DNA of 64,000 nucleotides from Mucilaginibacter lappiensis (GCF_900155965.1 NZ_FTMG01000010.1:175948-239947); one strand, 5' to 3'; positions 8,117 to 17,908 are shown, numbered from the stretch's first letter. Numbers and translations are program-made. The notes: generated from the sequence alone by a model not told the origin.

Positions 8117-9130
8117 TTGAAGAAGAAATTATCTATCGTTGATATTGCCAACAGCCTGAACATATCTAAAACCACTGTATCCTTTATTCTGAATGGACGG
8201 GCGCGCGAAAAACGGATAAGTGAAGAGTTGGTTGAACGTGTTTTAAAATATGTAAAAGAAGTTGGCTATAAGCCAAACTCACTGGCAAAAAGCCTGCGCA
8301 CAGGTAAATCAAACATTATAGGTTTATTGGTGCAGGATATCTCCAATAACTTTTTTGCTACCATAGCCCGTCAAATTGAGGATAGAGCATACAAAAACGG
8401 TTATAAAATTATTTATAGCAGTACCGATAACGATACCCAAAAAACCCAGGAGCTGATAGCCATGTTTCGCGACAGGCATGTTGACGGATATATCATCGTT
8501 CCGCCGGAAGGAATTGAGGAAGACATCAGCAGCCTGATCAAAGATGGATTACCCGTGGTATTGTTTGACAGGTATTTACCGGGAGTAGAGACCGATTACG
8601 TGGTGGTTGATAATTTGTTCAGTACTTATAATGCAACCCGGTACCTTATTGATAAGGGTTATAAAAATATTGCCTTCATCAGTTTTAATAACCAGCAAAC
8701 ACAGATGGCCGATAGGCTTAGCGGCTATAATAAAGCCATGACCCAGAGTAAACTTACAACCAGTATTAAGGAGGTTGATTTTTACCAGGATGAAAAACTG
8801 ATGACCGAGCCGATTATGGCTTTTCTGAATGAACATCCCGAAACAGATGCAATCTTGTTTGGTAATAATCATTTAGGAACCTGCGGACTTAAAGTGCTTA
8901 AAAAACTGGATAAAAAAGTACCGGAAGATATTGCCCTGATCTGTTTTGATGATTACGAGGTTTTTGAACTCTGCAACCCACCACTAACAGCAATAGCACA
9001 ACCTATTGACGCCATTGCAGATAAGGTGATCACCCTATTGCTTAACAGGCTCAATACTTCTGTAGAGAATGGTGTAAAGCAGCAAGTGATATTAACCACC
9101 GATCTGCGAATCAGAAAATCAACCAAATAA
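8117..9130 (+). CDS. LacI-family transcriptional regulator
   Basis: A 337-residue regulator. An N-terminal helix-turn-helix occupies about residues 4-24 (SIVDIANSLNISKTTVSFIL), followed by the hinge segment GYKPNSLAKSLRTGKSNIIGLLV and a sugar-binding, periplasmic-binding-protein-like domain (DISNNFFA, FDRYLPG, ICFDDYEVFEL, LTAIAQP). The start must be TTG 8117, because the HTH begins immediately and no ATG occurs in frame before residue 113. It lies 45 bases upstream of a serine hydrolase gene on the same strand. Its effector and targets are unknown; no carbohydrate genes are adjacent. Confidence 0.92.
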   Translation: MKKKLSIVDIANSLNISKTTVSFILNGRAREKRISEELVERVLKYVKEVGYKPNSLAKSLRTGKSNIIGLLVQDISNNFFATIARQIEDRAYKNGYKIIYSSTDNDTQKTQELIAMFRDRHVDGYIIVPPEGIEEDISSLIKDGLPVVLFDRYLPGVETDYVVVDNLFSTYNATRYLIDKGYKNIAFISFNNQQTQMADRLSGYNKAMTQSKLTTSIKEVDFYQDEKLMTEPIMAFLNEHPETDAILFGNNHLGTCGLKVLKKLDKKVPEDIALICFDDYEVFELCNPPLTAIAQPIDAIADKVITLLLNRLNTSVENGVKQQVILTTDLRIRKSTK

Positions 9131-9175
9131 AACACTGCATCAATGATATAGGGGTAAGGTGTTATTTAATTATCG

Positions 9176-10459
9176 ATGATGAAAAAGATCTTACTGCTTT
9201 TATTATTTGTTAGTACTGGTTTTGGCACCTGGGCACAAGGCGTTACCTTACAGGTTGGCAACCCGGCATCAGAAAAGTTTTCTGTTGAAAGATTACAGCG
9301 AATTGATCATCTGATAGAATCTAATATCGATTCAGGATACATCAACGGAGCGGTTGGCTTCATAGCCAGGAATGGTAAAATTGTGTACCACAAATCATTC
9401 GGCATTGCCGATGTGGAGCAAAAAAAGCTGATGGATAATGATAACATATTCCGCATAGCTTCACAAACTAAGGCTATTACCAGCGTTGCGGTTATGATGT
9501 TATTTGAGGAAGGGAAATTTTTACTGGACGAGCCTATTTCTAAATATATTCCAGCATTTGCCCACCCTAAAGTGATTGATCTGTATAATGAAAAAGATAC
9601 CACTTACACTACGGTGCCCGCCAAACGCGAAATAACCATCCGTGACCTGCTTACTCATACCTCCGGTATCGAGTATGCGCAGATCGGTTCGCCCAGGATG
9701 AATGCCATTTATGCCAAATCGAAAATACCCGGCGGCTTTGTGGCCGACAAGATACGTTTGGCCGATGCGATGGACAGATTGGGTAAATTACCCTTAACCC
9801 ATCAACCCGGTGAAAAATGGACCTATGGTTTAAACATAGATGTGCTGGGCTACCTGGTTGAAAAAGTATCGGGGAAAACGTTAGATCAGTTTTTTAAAGA
9901 GCGCATCTTTGATCCGCTGGGGATGAAAGATACTTATTTTTATATACCGGCCGCTAAGCAGAACAGGTTGGTAGCGGTATATACCCCCGATAAACAAGGC
10001 CACCTGGTAAAATGGAGTGCATCCACACTTCCCGGAATAGATTTTGATTACCCGAAAGCTACAGGCACTTATTTTTCTGGAGGAGCAGGTTTAAGCTCTA
10101 CCATTAAGGATTACGCCACCTTTTTGCAAATGATGCTGAACGGAGGAATCTACAACGGACAACGACTATTGGCCCGGCACACGGTTGAAATGATGACCGA
10201 AAACCAGATAGGCGATCTGTATATTAACGCTGATAAGGATAAATTTGGTTTGGGCTTTGGCATCACTACTCCGGCAAGCTCAGCTAAATTGGGTATAAGT
10301 CCCGGTTCATTTGCCTGGGGCGGCTTTTATGGAACCTTGTATTGGGTTGATCCCAAAGAACACTTGGTTTGCTTGCTTTTTATACAGAACTGGCCTTTGC
10401 CGCATTATGCTATACAGGATAAGTTCCGTGCACTGGTTTACCAGGCTTTGGCAGATTAA
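9176..10459 (+). CDS. serine hydrolase, class C beta-lactamase/DD-peptidase fold
   Basis: A 427-residue exported protein with a signal peptide (MMKKILLLLLFVSTGFGTWA). The active-site motif SQTK (Ser96, Lys99) follows NIFRIA, and a YGLN (YxN) motif follows GEKWT; a GGAGL segment precedes the C-terminal part with FAWGGFYGT. This is the Beta-lactamase family (PF00144), whose members include esterases, D-aminopeptidases and transesterases as well as beta-lactamases, so antibiotic resistance should not be assumed. The ATG at 9176 or the next ATG at 9179 could be used. It follows the LacI gene by 45 bases and converges on the SGNH hydrolase gene. Confidence 0.88.
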   Translation: MMKKILLLLLFVSTGFGTWAQGVTLQVGNPASEKFSVERLQRIDHLIESNIDSGYINGAVGFIARNGKIVYHKSFGIADVEQKKLMDNDNIFRIASQTKAITSVAVMMLFEEGKFLLDEPISKYIPAFAHPKVIDLYNEKDTTYTTVPAKREITIRDLLTHTSGIEYAQIGSPRMNAIYAKSKIPGGFVADKIRLADAMDRLGKLPLTHQPGEKWTYGLNIDVLGYLVEKVSGKTLDQFFKERIFDPLGMKDTYFYIPAAKQNRLVAVYTPDKQGHLVKWSASTLPGIDFDYPKATGTYFSGGAGLSSTIKDYATFLQMMLNGGIYNGQRLLARHTVEMMTENQIGDLYINADKDKFGLGFGITTPASSAKLGISPGSFAWGGFYGTLYWVDPKEHLVCLLFIQNWPLPHYAIQDKFRALVYQALAD

Positions 10460-10464
10460 TCAGC

Positions 10465-11145
10465 TTATAGAACGCCTTTTAAAACACCCCAAACATTATT
10501 GGCCACTATTTTGGCTCCTTGTGCTGTAGGATGAATGCCATCTGCTTGATTTAGTGCAGGTATGCCGCCTACACCCTGTAAAAGGAAAGGTACCAGTTGC
10601 GTATGATTTTTGGCTGCCAGGTCAGGAAAAATAGCTTTGAATTTATTGACATAGTCGGCACCCATATTGGGTGGAACCTGCATGCCCAACAGTACAATTT
10701 TTACCTCCGGATATTTAGCCTTTACCTTGTCAATAATGCTCTGTAGGTTTTTGTTGGTTTCATTCACCGGGATACCACGTAAACCGTCATTAGCGCCAAG
10801 CTCCAGTATAAAAACATCAACCTTTTGTTTCAGCAACCAGTCTAGGCGCGCATTACCGCCGGCAGTAGTCTCGCCGCTTAAACCCGCGTTAATCACTTTG
10901 TAAGGCAATTTCAGAGAATCTATCTTATCCTTAATCACACCCGGGAAAGCCTCGGACGGGTCATCCAGACCATAACCCGCGGTCAAACTATCGCCAAAAA
11001 ACAAAACGGTTTTTGATGATGTACTGTCCGGTTGTGCTGCTATGATGCTTTTAGCCTCTTCATCAGTTGCTGGCTTTTTATTTTGATTACATGCTGCGAA
11101 AATAAGCGTGGCGAGTAACAGGAACGTTAATTTGAATTTGTACAT
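10465..11145 (-). CDS. SGNH/GDSL arylesterase lipoprotein, TesA-like
   Basis: 226 residues from ATG 11145, chosen because it starts a lipoprotein signal peptide (MYKFKLTFLLLATLIFAAC, Cys19) and lies four bases after the stop codon of the permease gene; an earlier ATG at 11175 lies inside that gene. SGNH blocks are clear: GDSLTAGYG (Ser53), a Gly in SGETTAGG, GANDG and the Asp-His pair of DGIHPTAQG. The family has thioesterase, lysophospholipase and arylesterase activity. It is the last gene of an ATPase-permease-esterase operon, the same partners as E. coli ybbA, ybbP and tesA. Confidence 0.9.
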   Translation of the reverse strand: MYKFKLTFLLLATLIFAACNQNKKPATDEEAKSIIAAQPDSTSSKTVLFFGDSLTAGYGLDDPSEAFPGVIKDKIDSLKLPYKVINAGLSGETTAGGNARLDWLLKQKVDVFILELGANDGLRGIPVNETNKNLQSIIDKVKAKYPEVKIVLLGMQVPPNMGADYVNKFKAIFPDLAAKNHTQLVPFLLQGVGGIPALNQADGIHPTAQGAKIVANNVWGVLKGVL

Positions 11146-11149
11146 GGCA

Positions 11150-13708
11150 TTAAGCGTTATTACGTAATATTTCAAGCGGCGGTTTATTTAAAACGCCCCG
11201 GCTATTTAACAAACCAATAATAACGGTTAGTATGGATATAATGAAAAATAATATCAGCGCTGGCAGGTAATTAACGGTATATGGTATCTCAAAACTGTAT
11301 TTGGCGAGTAGCCAGCTACCACCGAAAGCAATTACGATACCGGTGAGGGCCGATAAAGAGCCCAGGAACCAGTATTCCAACGCGGTAATGGCAAAAATCT
11401 GTTTGCGGCTGGCTCCTAACGTGCGCAGTAGCACACTTTCCTGTATGCGCTGGTATTTGCTGATGCGTACCGAGGCCACCAATACCACTACGCCTGTTAT
11501 GATACTGAACGCGCTCATAAAACGGATCACATAACTTATTTTGCTCAATAGTTCATCCAATACGCTTAAAACCAAGCCCAGATCGATAATAGATATATTA
11601 GGGAAACTATGTACAATGGCCCGCTGAAAAGTGGCCGACACTTTATCCGACGGCACGTGGGTAAGCAATACCTGGAACTGTGGTGCATCTTCCAGAACAC
11701 CTGCCGGGAAAACCACCTGGAAATTGGTTTGTACCTTGCCCCAGTTTACCTTACGCACGCTGGCTACGTATGCGGGCATTTCTACACCCTGAACATTAAA
11801 AACTATTTTGTCGCCAATTTTAAGGTTGGCACGATGGGCCAGGTTTTCTTCCACGGAAACAGGAATATCTTTACCAGGTGTTGCTTTGCCTATCCAGGTT
11901 CCATCTGTCAGTTTTTCTGATCCCGAAAGGGAGTCGCGGAAAGTAACCCGGTACTCATAAGCAAATACACCGTGCGGAATTTTGATGGTTGAATCTTTTT
12001 GCAGATCGGCAGCGGTTTTGCCATTGATCTGTTCTATCCGCAGGGTAACAATGGGAACCTGCTGTAATACCGGTAAACCTTGCTGGCGGGTTAAACGGGC
12101 AACAGAATCTTTCTGACTGTTTTGTATATCAAACAAGATCATATTGGACTGGTTGCCGCTGCTCGACAGGTTTACCTGACCAATGAGCAAGTTCTGAATC
12201 AGGAACAATATGCAAATAAACATCGTACTTAAACCTATGGATACCATAAGGATAAGTGTTTGATTATTGGGCCGGTATAAATTAGCAAAGCCTTGTCGCC
12301 ACAAATAACTCCATGAACCGTTGATCAGCAATTTGGTTAAACGCATCAACAACCACGCTACCGCTGATAGTATCATAAAGGCAGCCAATATGCCCAGCGT
12401 AAAGAATAAGCTCCCTAACCAGCTATCTAACTGTAAATAAGTGAAAGTGATGATAAACAGTATAATTAACAGGTACACCAGCCAACGCAAGGGATCACGG
12501 GACAATACCGCATCATCAAAAGATAATCTGAGCGTGTTTAATGGCGATACATTACGAACTGATATCAGCGGCAGTAAAGCAAAAAGCAGCGAAATGATCA
12601 CCCCTAATAAAATACCCTGTCCAATAGCCATCCAGGAGATCTGGACGGATATGGTGAACGGTATAAAATCTTTAAATATCACTGGTAGCAAATGTTGTAT
12701 CGCCGTACCCAAAGCAGCTCCAACAACAGAGCCAATGAGCCCGATACCCACAATCTGAATCAGGTATATCAAGAAAGCTTCCGAAGCCTTTACTCCCAGA
12801 CAGCGCATAATAGCAATAGATGCAATTTTTTCACGCACATATATATGAACCGCGCTGGCTACACCAACACAACCCAATAGCAAGGCAACAAAACCCACTA
12901 AGGATAAAAAGCGACTCAGATCGCCAAAATTACGACCTGTGTTTTCTTTCCGGCTTTCAATGGTTTCGTACCGCATACCTGCTTTATCCAGCATAGGGTC
13001 GAGCTTTTTGGTAAGCTTATCGAGGTTTATGGGTTTGGTGAATTTATAGTAAAAGCTGTAGTTTACCCGGCTGCCTATTTTTACCAGCCCGGTTTGCTCC
13101 AGGTATTGCATGGGGATATAAACCACTGGTGCTATTCCCGCTACAGCTCCCGCCTGCCCGGGAGCACGGTTCAAAATACCCGTAATTAAAAACTGGCTGT
13201 TCCCGATCTTGATGGAATCGCCCACGTGCGCGTTAAATTGCAGCATCAGGGTTTTATCAACCACCGCCATCTGGCCTTTTCTAAAGGATGTTCCTGCTTG
13301 TTCGGGTGTGGTTTCAATGGCGCCGTAGTAGGGGAAATTACCCTGTAACGCCCGTACCTGTACCAACCGTGTACCCTGGCTTTTTGGGAAATAAGCCATC
13401 GAAGCAAAGCTGCGCTCCTGTGAGCGATCATCACCCAATGAATCCAATAAGTTTTTCAGATGTACATCTGCCGGTTTATTACCCGATACAGCAAGATCGG
13501 CACCGATGAGGGTGGCTGCCTGTCCATTGATGTCATTTTGAACATTGTATTTGAATGCGTAGATAGCTACCAGCGCGGCAATACCAAATACAATGGCCGA
13601 TATGAACAGGAATAACCTTGATCGGTTTTTGCGACTATCGCGCCAGGCCATATTAAACAGCCAGGGGATATTCATTTTTCGTTGATAATTAACGGGATTG
13701 GTTTCCAT
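11150..13708 (-). CDS. FtsX-like ABC transporter permease, YbbP type
   Basis: An 852-residue inner membrane protein with an N-terminal membrane span (SRLFLFISAIVFGIAALVA), a large extracytoplasmic domain, and two FtsX-type four-helix blocks (near residues 260-400 and 730-850) plus central helices, about ten spans in all. MacB-like motifs such as AIMRCLGVKASEAF and LLRTLGASRKQIFAI are the coupling segments. It is longer than E. coli YbbP (about 804). It sits five bases after the ATPase gene and four before the esterase gene. Such exporters move or extract lipids or proteins at the envelope rather than pump drugs. The substrate is unknown. Confidence 0.9.
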   Translation of the reverse strand: METNPVNYQRKMNIPWLFNMAWRDSRKNRSRLFLFISAIVFGIAALVAIYAFKYNVQNDINGQAATLIGADLAVSGNKPADVHLKNLLDSLGDDRSQERSFASMAYFPKSQGTRLVQVRALQGNFPYYGAIETTPEQAGTSFRKGQMAVVDKTLMLQFNAHVGDSIKIGNSQFLITGILNRAPGQAGAVAGIAPVVYIPMQYLEQTGLVKIGSRVNYSFYYKFTKPINLDKLTKKLDPMLDKAGMRYETIESRKENTGRNFGDLSRFLSLVGFVALLLGCVGVASAVHIYVREKIASIAIMRCLGVKASEAFLIYLIQIVGIGLIGSVVGAALGTAIQHLLPVIFKDFIPFTISVQISWMAIGQGILLGVIISLLFALLPLISVRNVSPLNTLRLSFDDAVLSRDPLRWLVYLLIILFIITFTYLQLDSWLGSLFFTLGILAAFMILSAVAWLLMRLTKLLINGSWSYLWRQGFANLYRPNNQTLILMVSIGLSTMFICILFLIQNLLIGQVNLSSSGNQSNMILFDIQNSQKDSVARLTRQQGLPVLQQVPIVTLRIEQINGKTAADLQKDSTIKIPHGVFAYEYRVTFRDSLSGSEKLTDGTWIGKATPGKDIPVSVEENLAHRANLKIGDKIVFNVQGVEMPAYVASVRKVNWGKVQTNFQVVFPAGVLEDAPQFQVLLTHVPSDKVSATFQRAIVHSFPNISIIDLGLVLSVLDELLSKISYVIRFMSAFSIITGVVVLVASVRISKYQRIQESVLLRTLGASRKQIFAITALEYWFLGSLSALTGIVIAFGGSWLLAKYSFEIPYTVNYLPALILFFIISILTVIIGLLNSRGVLNKPPLEILRNNA

Positions 13709-13713
13709 AAAGC

Positions 13714-14403
13714 CTACCCTTTAATTGTTTTTTCATCAGCTATCAGCTGTCCTCCTTTTATCCGGATAATGCGCTGCGTTTTGGCGGCCAGTTCCAGATC
13801 GTGGGTTACCAGGATAAGTGTAGTGCCGGCCTCTTTATTCAGATCAAAAAGAAGCTTAACCACTTTTTCGCTGGTTTCGGCATCCAGGTTGCCGGTGGGT
13901 TCATCGGCAAATAATATCTTAGGTGAGTTGGAAAAGGCGCGGGCCAGCGAAACACGTTGCTGCTCACCCCCTGATAATTGAGAAGGGTAGTGGTGACCGC
14001 GATCGGCCAAACCTACTTTCTCCAGCAGGTCTAATGCCCTTGCACGTATATTTTTTTCGTTACGAAGCTCTAAAGGAACCATTACATTCTCCAGGGCAGT
14101 CAGCGTAGGCAGTAATTGGAAATTTTGAAATATAAAACCTACATATTGGTTACGTACCTGGGCCCGTTGATCTTCGGTTAAATTACCCAGATTAATGCCG
14201 TTTAGTTCCACTGCGCCTGCACTGGAACGATCAAGCCCAGCGCATAAGCCCAATAAAGTAGTTTTACCGCTGCCCGAAGGGCCCACAATGGCATTAGTAG
14301 AGCCTGCAGAAATGCTGAAATTAATATGTTGAAGCACGGTGAGTGTACGCCCCGCACTTTGGTAGGTTTTGCCCAGATCTGAAATGTTGAGTATAGTTTC
14401 CAA
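13714..14403 (-). CDS. ABC transporter ATP-binding protein, YbbA/LolD type
   Basis: A 229-residue ATPase with Walker A GPSGSGKTT (41-49), Q-loop FIFQNFQLLP, signature LSGGEQQR, Walker B ILFADEPTGNLD and an H-loop in VTHDLELA. The FADEPTGNLD form is typical of the LolD/MacB/FtsE class that pairs with FtsX-like permeases. It is the first gene of the operon with the 852-residue permease and the SGNH lipoprotein. No membrane segments are seen. Confidence 0.92.
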   Translation of the reverse strand: METILNISDLGKTYQSAGRTLTVLQHINFSISAGSTNAIVGPSGSGKTTLLGLCAGLDRSSAGAVELNGINLGNLTEDQRAQVRNQYVGFIFQNFQLLPTLTALENVMVPLELRNEKNIRARALDLLEKVGLADRGHHYPSQLSGGEQQRVSLARAFSNSPKILFADEPTGNLDAETSEKVVKLLFDLNKEAGTTLILVTHDLELAAKTQRIIRIKGGQLIADEKTIKG

Positions 14404-14537
14404 ACGGTGTCTTTTTTATGATATAGATGCACCCGGTTATCATTTGTTACCTGGTCAATTCGCATAAATACCCATGAATTATGCCGTTTGTGGTTTAAAC
14501 GCTGTTGGGTTTTTATTAAATGACTTTAAAAATACAA

Positions 14538-15137
14538 TTACAGCTTAGCTATCAGCTTTTCTTTAACCTCCTGTTGCCATTCATGTTGTAAAATGCTCAG
14601 GAGAATAGAATCGCGCCGGCTTCCATCAGGAAGGAGCAGGTGACTACGGATAATACCCTCTACCGTACAACCTATACTTTTCATGGCGGCAATACTGCGC
14701 TCATTCCGGGCATCGGCACGGAAACCAACCCGTTTCATATCCAATTCTTCAAAAGCCAGTTGCAGTAATAGAAATTTACAATGTTTGTTAAGCCCGGTTC
14801 CCCTGAATTTTTCGCCATACCAGGTATAGCCTATTTCCAGCGCCTGGTTAACCGGTTGTATATCATAAAAACGGGTACTGCCAGCATATTCCCCAGTTTT
14901 TTTATCGTATATAATAAAAGGATATTCCTTGCCCTCGAGTTTGGCTTTAAGAGCTATATCCATATAATTGCGCAAGCCATCGGCACCCTGGGCACCTACA
15001 GGTGAGTATTTCCAGGTATTGGGTTCATATAGGGCAAAAGGCAACAGGTTCTTATAATCGTCGGTAGTTAAGGGTCTGATCAGTACCCAATCGTCTTCTA
15101 AAATATAATCAGCTTCAGGCGAAAATTTTGAATTCAT
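14538..15137 (-). CDS. GNAT-family N-acetyltransferase, RimJ/RimL-like
   Basis: A 199-residue cytosolic protein. The early segment ILEDDWVLIRPLTTDDYKNL is the usual beginning of Acetyltransf_3 domains. YAGSTRFYDIQPVNQALEIG forms the central strands. The acetyl-CoA loop is likely KFRGTGLNKHCKFLLLQLAF, followed by VGFRADARNERSIAAMKSIG. Members acetylate ribosomal protein N-termini or small molecules; the substrate cannot be told. It is an isolated gene between the ABC operon and the MarR gene, on the same strand as both. Confidence 0.87.
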   Translation of the reverse strand: MNSKFSPEADYILEDDWVLIRPLTTDDYKNLLPFALYEPNTWKYSPVGAQGADGLRNYMDIALKAKLEGKEYPFIIYDKKTGEYAGSTRFYDIQPVNQALEIGYTWYGEKFRGTGLNKHCKFLLLQLAFEELDMKRVGFRADARNERSIAAMKSIGCTVEGIIRSHLLLPDGSRRDSILLSILQHEWQQEVKEKLIAKL

Positions 15138-15193
15138 AGCAATTTTTGTTGAACCTAAAGTATCAAATATACAGAAGATAAGAGTTTGGAGCT

Positions 15194-15811
15194 CTATTGT
15201 TCCATAACCCGCTCGTACATCTGGGGGAATGGTTTGTTTTTTAATTCAACAGCTAAAGATAAGTTACGTTGTGCACAATGTTCAAGCATCTCGTTGCAAT
15301 CAACTAAAATCTCATCACTTAGGTCTTTAAACATCATTTCTACCGCTTTGGTGGATATTTTATAGTACTCATGAAGTATAACTGTGCCTTTTTCGGTTAT
15401 TTTGATCAGTTTGGCGCGCTTATCGTCCGGAGAGGTGCGTTCTGTTATCTTTTTCTCCCGGATGAGCTTGTTAATGATCTCCATACCGGTGGTAGTTTCG
15501 GCAAACATATCATTAATCAAATCACTTTTTTTTACTTCACCTAACTGACTCAGACTGTGCAGATAGTAAAACCCTTCGGAGGGTGGCATATCATTATAGT
15601 GAACAGCCGACCGGAAGTAGACGGAGTAGGCTTTCAAAATGCGACCAATGGTTTTAAGCAGGGTAACACCATTCATAATATGTTCATTTGTATGTTTGGG
15701 TTTGGGGCGTTGTTTTTGAAGGTAATACCGGCAAAAAGCTTCCACAGAATGTTCGCTATTGGCATCCTCAAAAGCGGTCCATTCTTCTATTAATTGCACA
15801 ACTGGTTTCAT
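15194..15811 (-). CDS. MarR-family winged-helix regulator
   Basis: A 205-residue protein with a central winged helix: LSQLGEVKKSDLINDMFAET, then TTGMEIINKLIREKKITER, and the wing TSPDDKRAKLIKITEKG, the hallmark of the MarR family. The extra C-terminal helices after GTVILHEYYKIS form the dimer interface. It is divergent from two ABC exporter genes. An 18-bp palindrome in the shared 232-base spacer overlaps the exporter promoter and is its probable operator. It probably represses the exporter until a ligand, perhaps an exporter substrate, binds. Confidence 0.88.
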   Translation of the reverse strand: MKPVVQLIEEWTAFEDANSEHSVEAFCRYYLQKQRPKPKHTNEHIMNGVTLLKTIGRILKAYSVYFRSAVHYNDMPPSEGFYYLHSLSQLGEVKKSDLINDMFAETTTGMEIINKLIREKKITERTSPDDKRAKLIKITEKGTVILHEYYKISTKAVEMMFKDLSDEILVDCNEMLEHCAQRNLSLAVELKNKPFPQMYERVMEQ

Positions 15812-15863
15812 ATTGGTCCTATTTAGTTGTAAAATTAAAAAAATATTTCTAAAATGTTTTAAT

Positions 15864-15888
15864 TATTCCATAATAGGAATATATTTGC
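15864..15888 (+). promoter_or_regulatory. palindromic operator overlapping a -7 box before the ABC exporter
   Basis: TATTCC at 15864-15869 and GGAATA at 15876-15881 are perfect inverted arms around ATAATA. The second arm shares bases with TATATTTGC (15880-15888), an exact TAnnTTTG box with a T-rich stretch about 20 bases upstream. A dimer bound here would block the promoter of the 16044 gene. The probable binder is the divergent MarR protein. Confidence 0.65.
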
Positions 15889-16043
15889 ATTGATGCTCCT
15901 GTATTGTAGTATTATGAAGGGGCGTAAATTATTTGCAGCATTACAAAATGTTTTACTTTCATAATCGTCATCATTTATAATGGCGTACTTTTACTAAGCC
16001 TTAAACTTTAAAACATCTTTTAATAGATGGATATCTGAAGAAA

Positions 16044-17795
16044 ATGAAAACCGATACTCAAAAACCTGATAAAAAACCACCTGGTGTTTTTAGCTTGCTG
16101 AAACCTTACATGGGGATGGTTTCTTTGCTTTTGTTATTTGCATTGCTCAGCAATGGTGTGAATCTTTGGTTGCCCAAGATCATAGCCAGTGGGATAGATG
16201 ATTATGCTAAGCAACATTTTGTGTTTATTGACATCATTAAAAAATTCTCGTTAGCGGTACTGTTCATTTTTGTATTCAGTTATCTGCAAACCATTATTCA
16301 AACCTATGCTTCGGAGCGTGTAGCGCGCGATCTGCGGCAAAAGCTGGCCGACAAGATATCGAGGCAAAGTCATGCTTTTATTGAAAAAGCCAACCCGTCC
16401 AAACTGCTTACCAATTTGACTGCTGATGTTGATTCTATTAAGCTGTTTGTTTCGCAGGCCTTGGTATCTATCGTATCGTCATTGTTCATTATTATTGGCG
16501 CAAGCATACTGCTATTTACAATCAATTGGAAACTCGCTCTCGCGGTGATCACCATTATTCCGATCATAGGAGGTACGTTTTTCTACGTGTTAAAAAACGT
16601 ACGTGCGCTGTTTATAAAAAGCAGGGGAGTGATTGACCAACTGAATAAGGTAATTAACGAAAGCATTTTGGGTGCAGCCCTTATTCGTGTTATCAATTCG
16701 CAACAGTTAGAATATAATAAGTTTTTGGAAGCCAATACCGAAGCTAAACAATACGGCTTAAAAATATTAGGCTTTTTTGCCGGATTGATACCTATTGTAA
16801 CTTTTACCGCCAACATGGCAGCCTTAACCATACTGATGATGGGCGGTCATTTTGTAATCAAAGGCAGTATGACCCTGGGAAGCTTTGCCGCCTTTAACAG
16901 TTACTTATCATTGCTTATATTCCCGATATTTATATTAGGTTTTATGAGCAACCTGATTGCGCAGGCCTCTGCTTCATTTACCCGTATTAGTGTGGTGCTT
17001 GATGCGCCGGATATGGTTGATGGTGGAACTTTAAAGGAAACACTGCGTGGTGATGTGGAATTTGGTGATGTAACATTAGTTTATGGCCAAAAACCAGCCC
17101 TTAAAAATGTATCATTCTTAGTAACAGCGGGGTCAAAGATTGCTATCATCGGGCCTACAGCTGCCGGTAAAACACAGTTGCTTTATTTGCTCACCAATCT
17201 CATCAACCCAACATCCGGATATGTGCATTATGATGGGCGCAGTATTAACGACTATAACAGCGAATCGTTTCATAGCCAGGTGGGGTTTGTTTTTCAGGAT
17301 AGCATCATTTTTAATATGAGCATTCGCGAAAACATCGCTTTTAGCGATACGGTTACCGATGAATCATTGGAGAAAGCGATTGAAACAGCGGAATTGAGAG
17401 ATTTTATCGCCAGCCTGCCTGATAAGTTGAATACTATTGTTTCCGAACGCGGATCAAGTCTGTCTGGCGGACAAAAGCAAAGGATCATGCTGGCCAGGGC
17501 TTTAGCGGTTAATCCCAAGGTTTTGTTACTGGATGATTTTACAGCCCGGGTTGATACCAATACCGAGAAAAAGATATTGGGAAATATCCAGAAAAACTAT
17601 CCCGGTTTAACGCTGATATCGGTTACCCAGAAAATAGCATCGGTTGAGCATTATGATCAGATCCTGCTGCTTACCCAAGGCGAAATTGTTGCCCGTGGGG
17701 TGCATGATGAACTGATGCTAACCAGTCCCGACTACGTACAGATATTTAACTCGCAGCAAAGTACCAGTAATTACGAACATGGTATTGCGCATTGA
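16044..17795 (+). CDS. ABC half-exporter with degenerate NBD (subunit A)
   Basis: A 583-residue fused membrane/ATPase protein: six membrane spans in residues 20-310, ATPase in 340-575. Walker A (GPTAAGKT) and the signature LSGGQKQ are intact, but the Walker B Glu is Asp (VLLLDDFTARVD) and the H-loop His is Gln (SVTQK). This is the pattern of the inactive site in heterodimeric type IV exporters such as TM287/288 or BmrCD. The next gene has the complementary defect. It probably exports hydrophobic compounds across the inner membrane. A 113-base spacer with a repeat separates it from its partner. It is likely controlled by the divergent MarR protein. Confidence 0.92.
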   Translation: MKTDTQKPDKKPPGVFSLLKPYMGMVSLLLLFALLSNGVNLWLPKIIASGIDDYAKQHFVFIDIIKKFSLAVLFIFVFSYLQTIIQTYASERVARDLRQKLADKISRQSHAFIEKANPSKLLTNLTADVDSIKLFVSQALVSIVSSLFIIIGASILLFTINWKLALAVITIIPIIGGTFFYVLKNVRALFIKSRGVIDQLNKVINESILGAALIRVINSQQLEYNKFLEANTEAKQYGLKILGFFAGLIPIVTFTANMAALTILMMGGHFVIKGSMTLGSFAAFNSYLSLLIFPIFILGFMSNLIAQASASFTRISVVLDAPDMVDGGTLKETLRGDVEFGDVTLVYGQKPALKNVSFLVTAGSKIAIIGPTAAGKTQLLYLLTNLINPTSGYVHYDGRSINDYNSESFHSQVGFVFQDSIIFNMSIRENIAFSDTVTDESLEKAIETAELRDFIASLPDKLNTIVSERGSSLSGGQKQRIMLARALAVNPKVLLLDDFTARVDTNTEKKILGNIQKNYPGLTLISVTQKIASVEHYDQILLLTQGEIVARGVHDELMLTSPDYVQIFNSQQSTSNYEHGIAH

Positions 17796-17800
17796 AAATA

Positions 17801-17835
17801 GATGTGCGGATTTCAGATTTGCGGATGTGCAAATG
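17801..17835 (+). repeat. copy of the GATGTGCGGATTTCAGAT repeat
   Basis: A single-sided copy of the same word-like repeat that forms inverted pairs at 25217-25340 and 37821-37989. It lies between the two exporter genes; no opposite arm is seen here. Confidence 0.6.
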
Positions 17836-17908
17836 AAGTTTTATGGACACGCACACACAGAAAGAAATCACTAATTCAATAATTCACTAATTCAATAATT
17901 GTTCCCGG

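Noticed and set aside
9176..10459. Antibiotic resistance beta-lactamase
   Set aside because: The SxxK and YxN motifs are shared by the whole PF00144 family of esterases and peptidases, and nothing in the context points to resistance.
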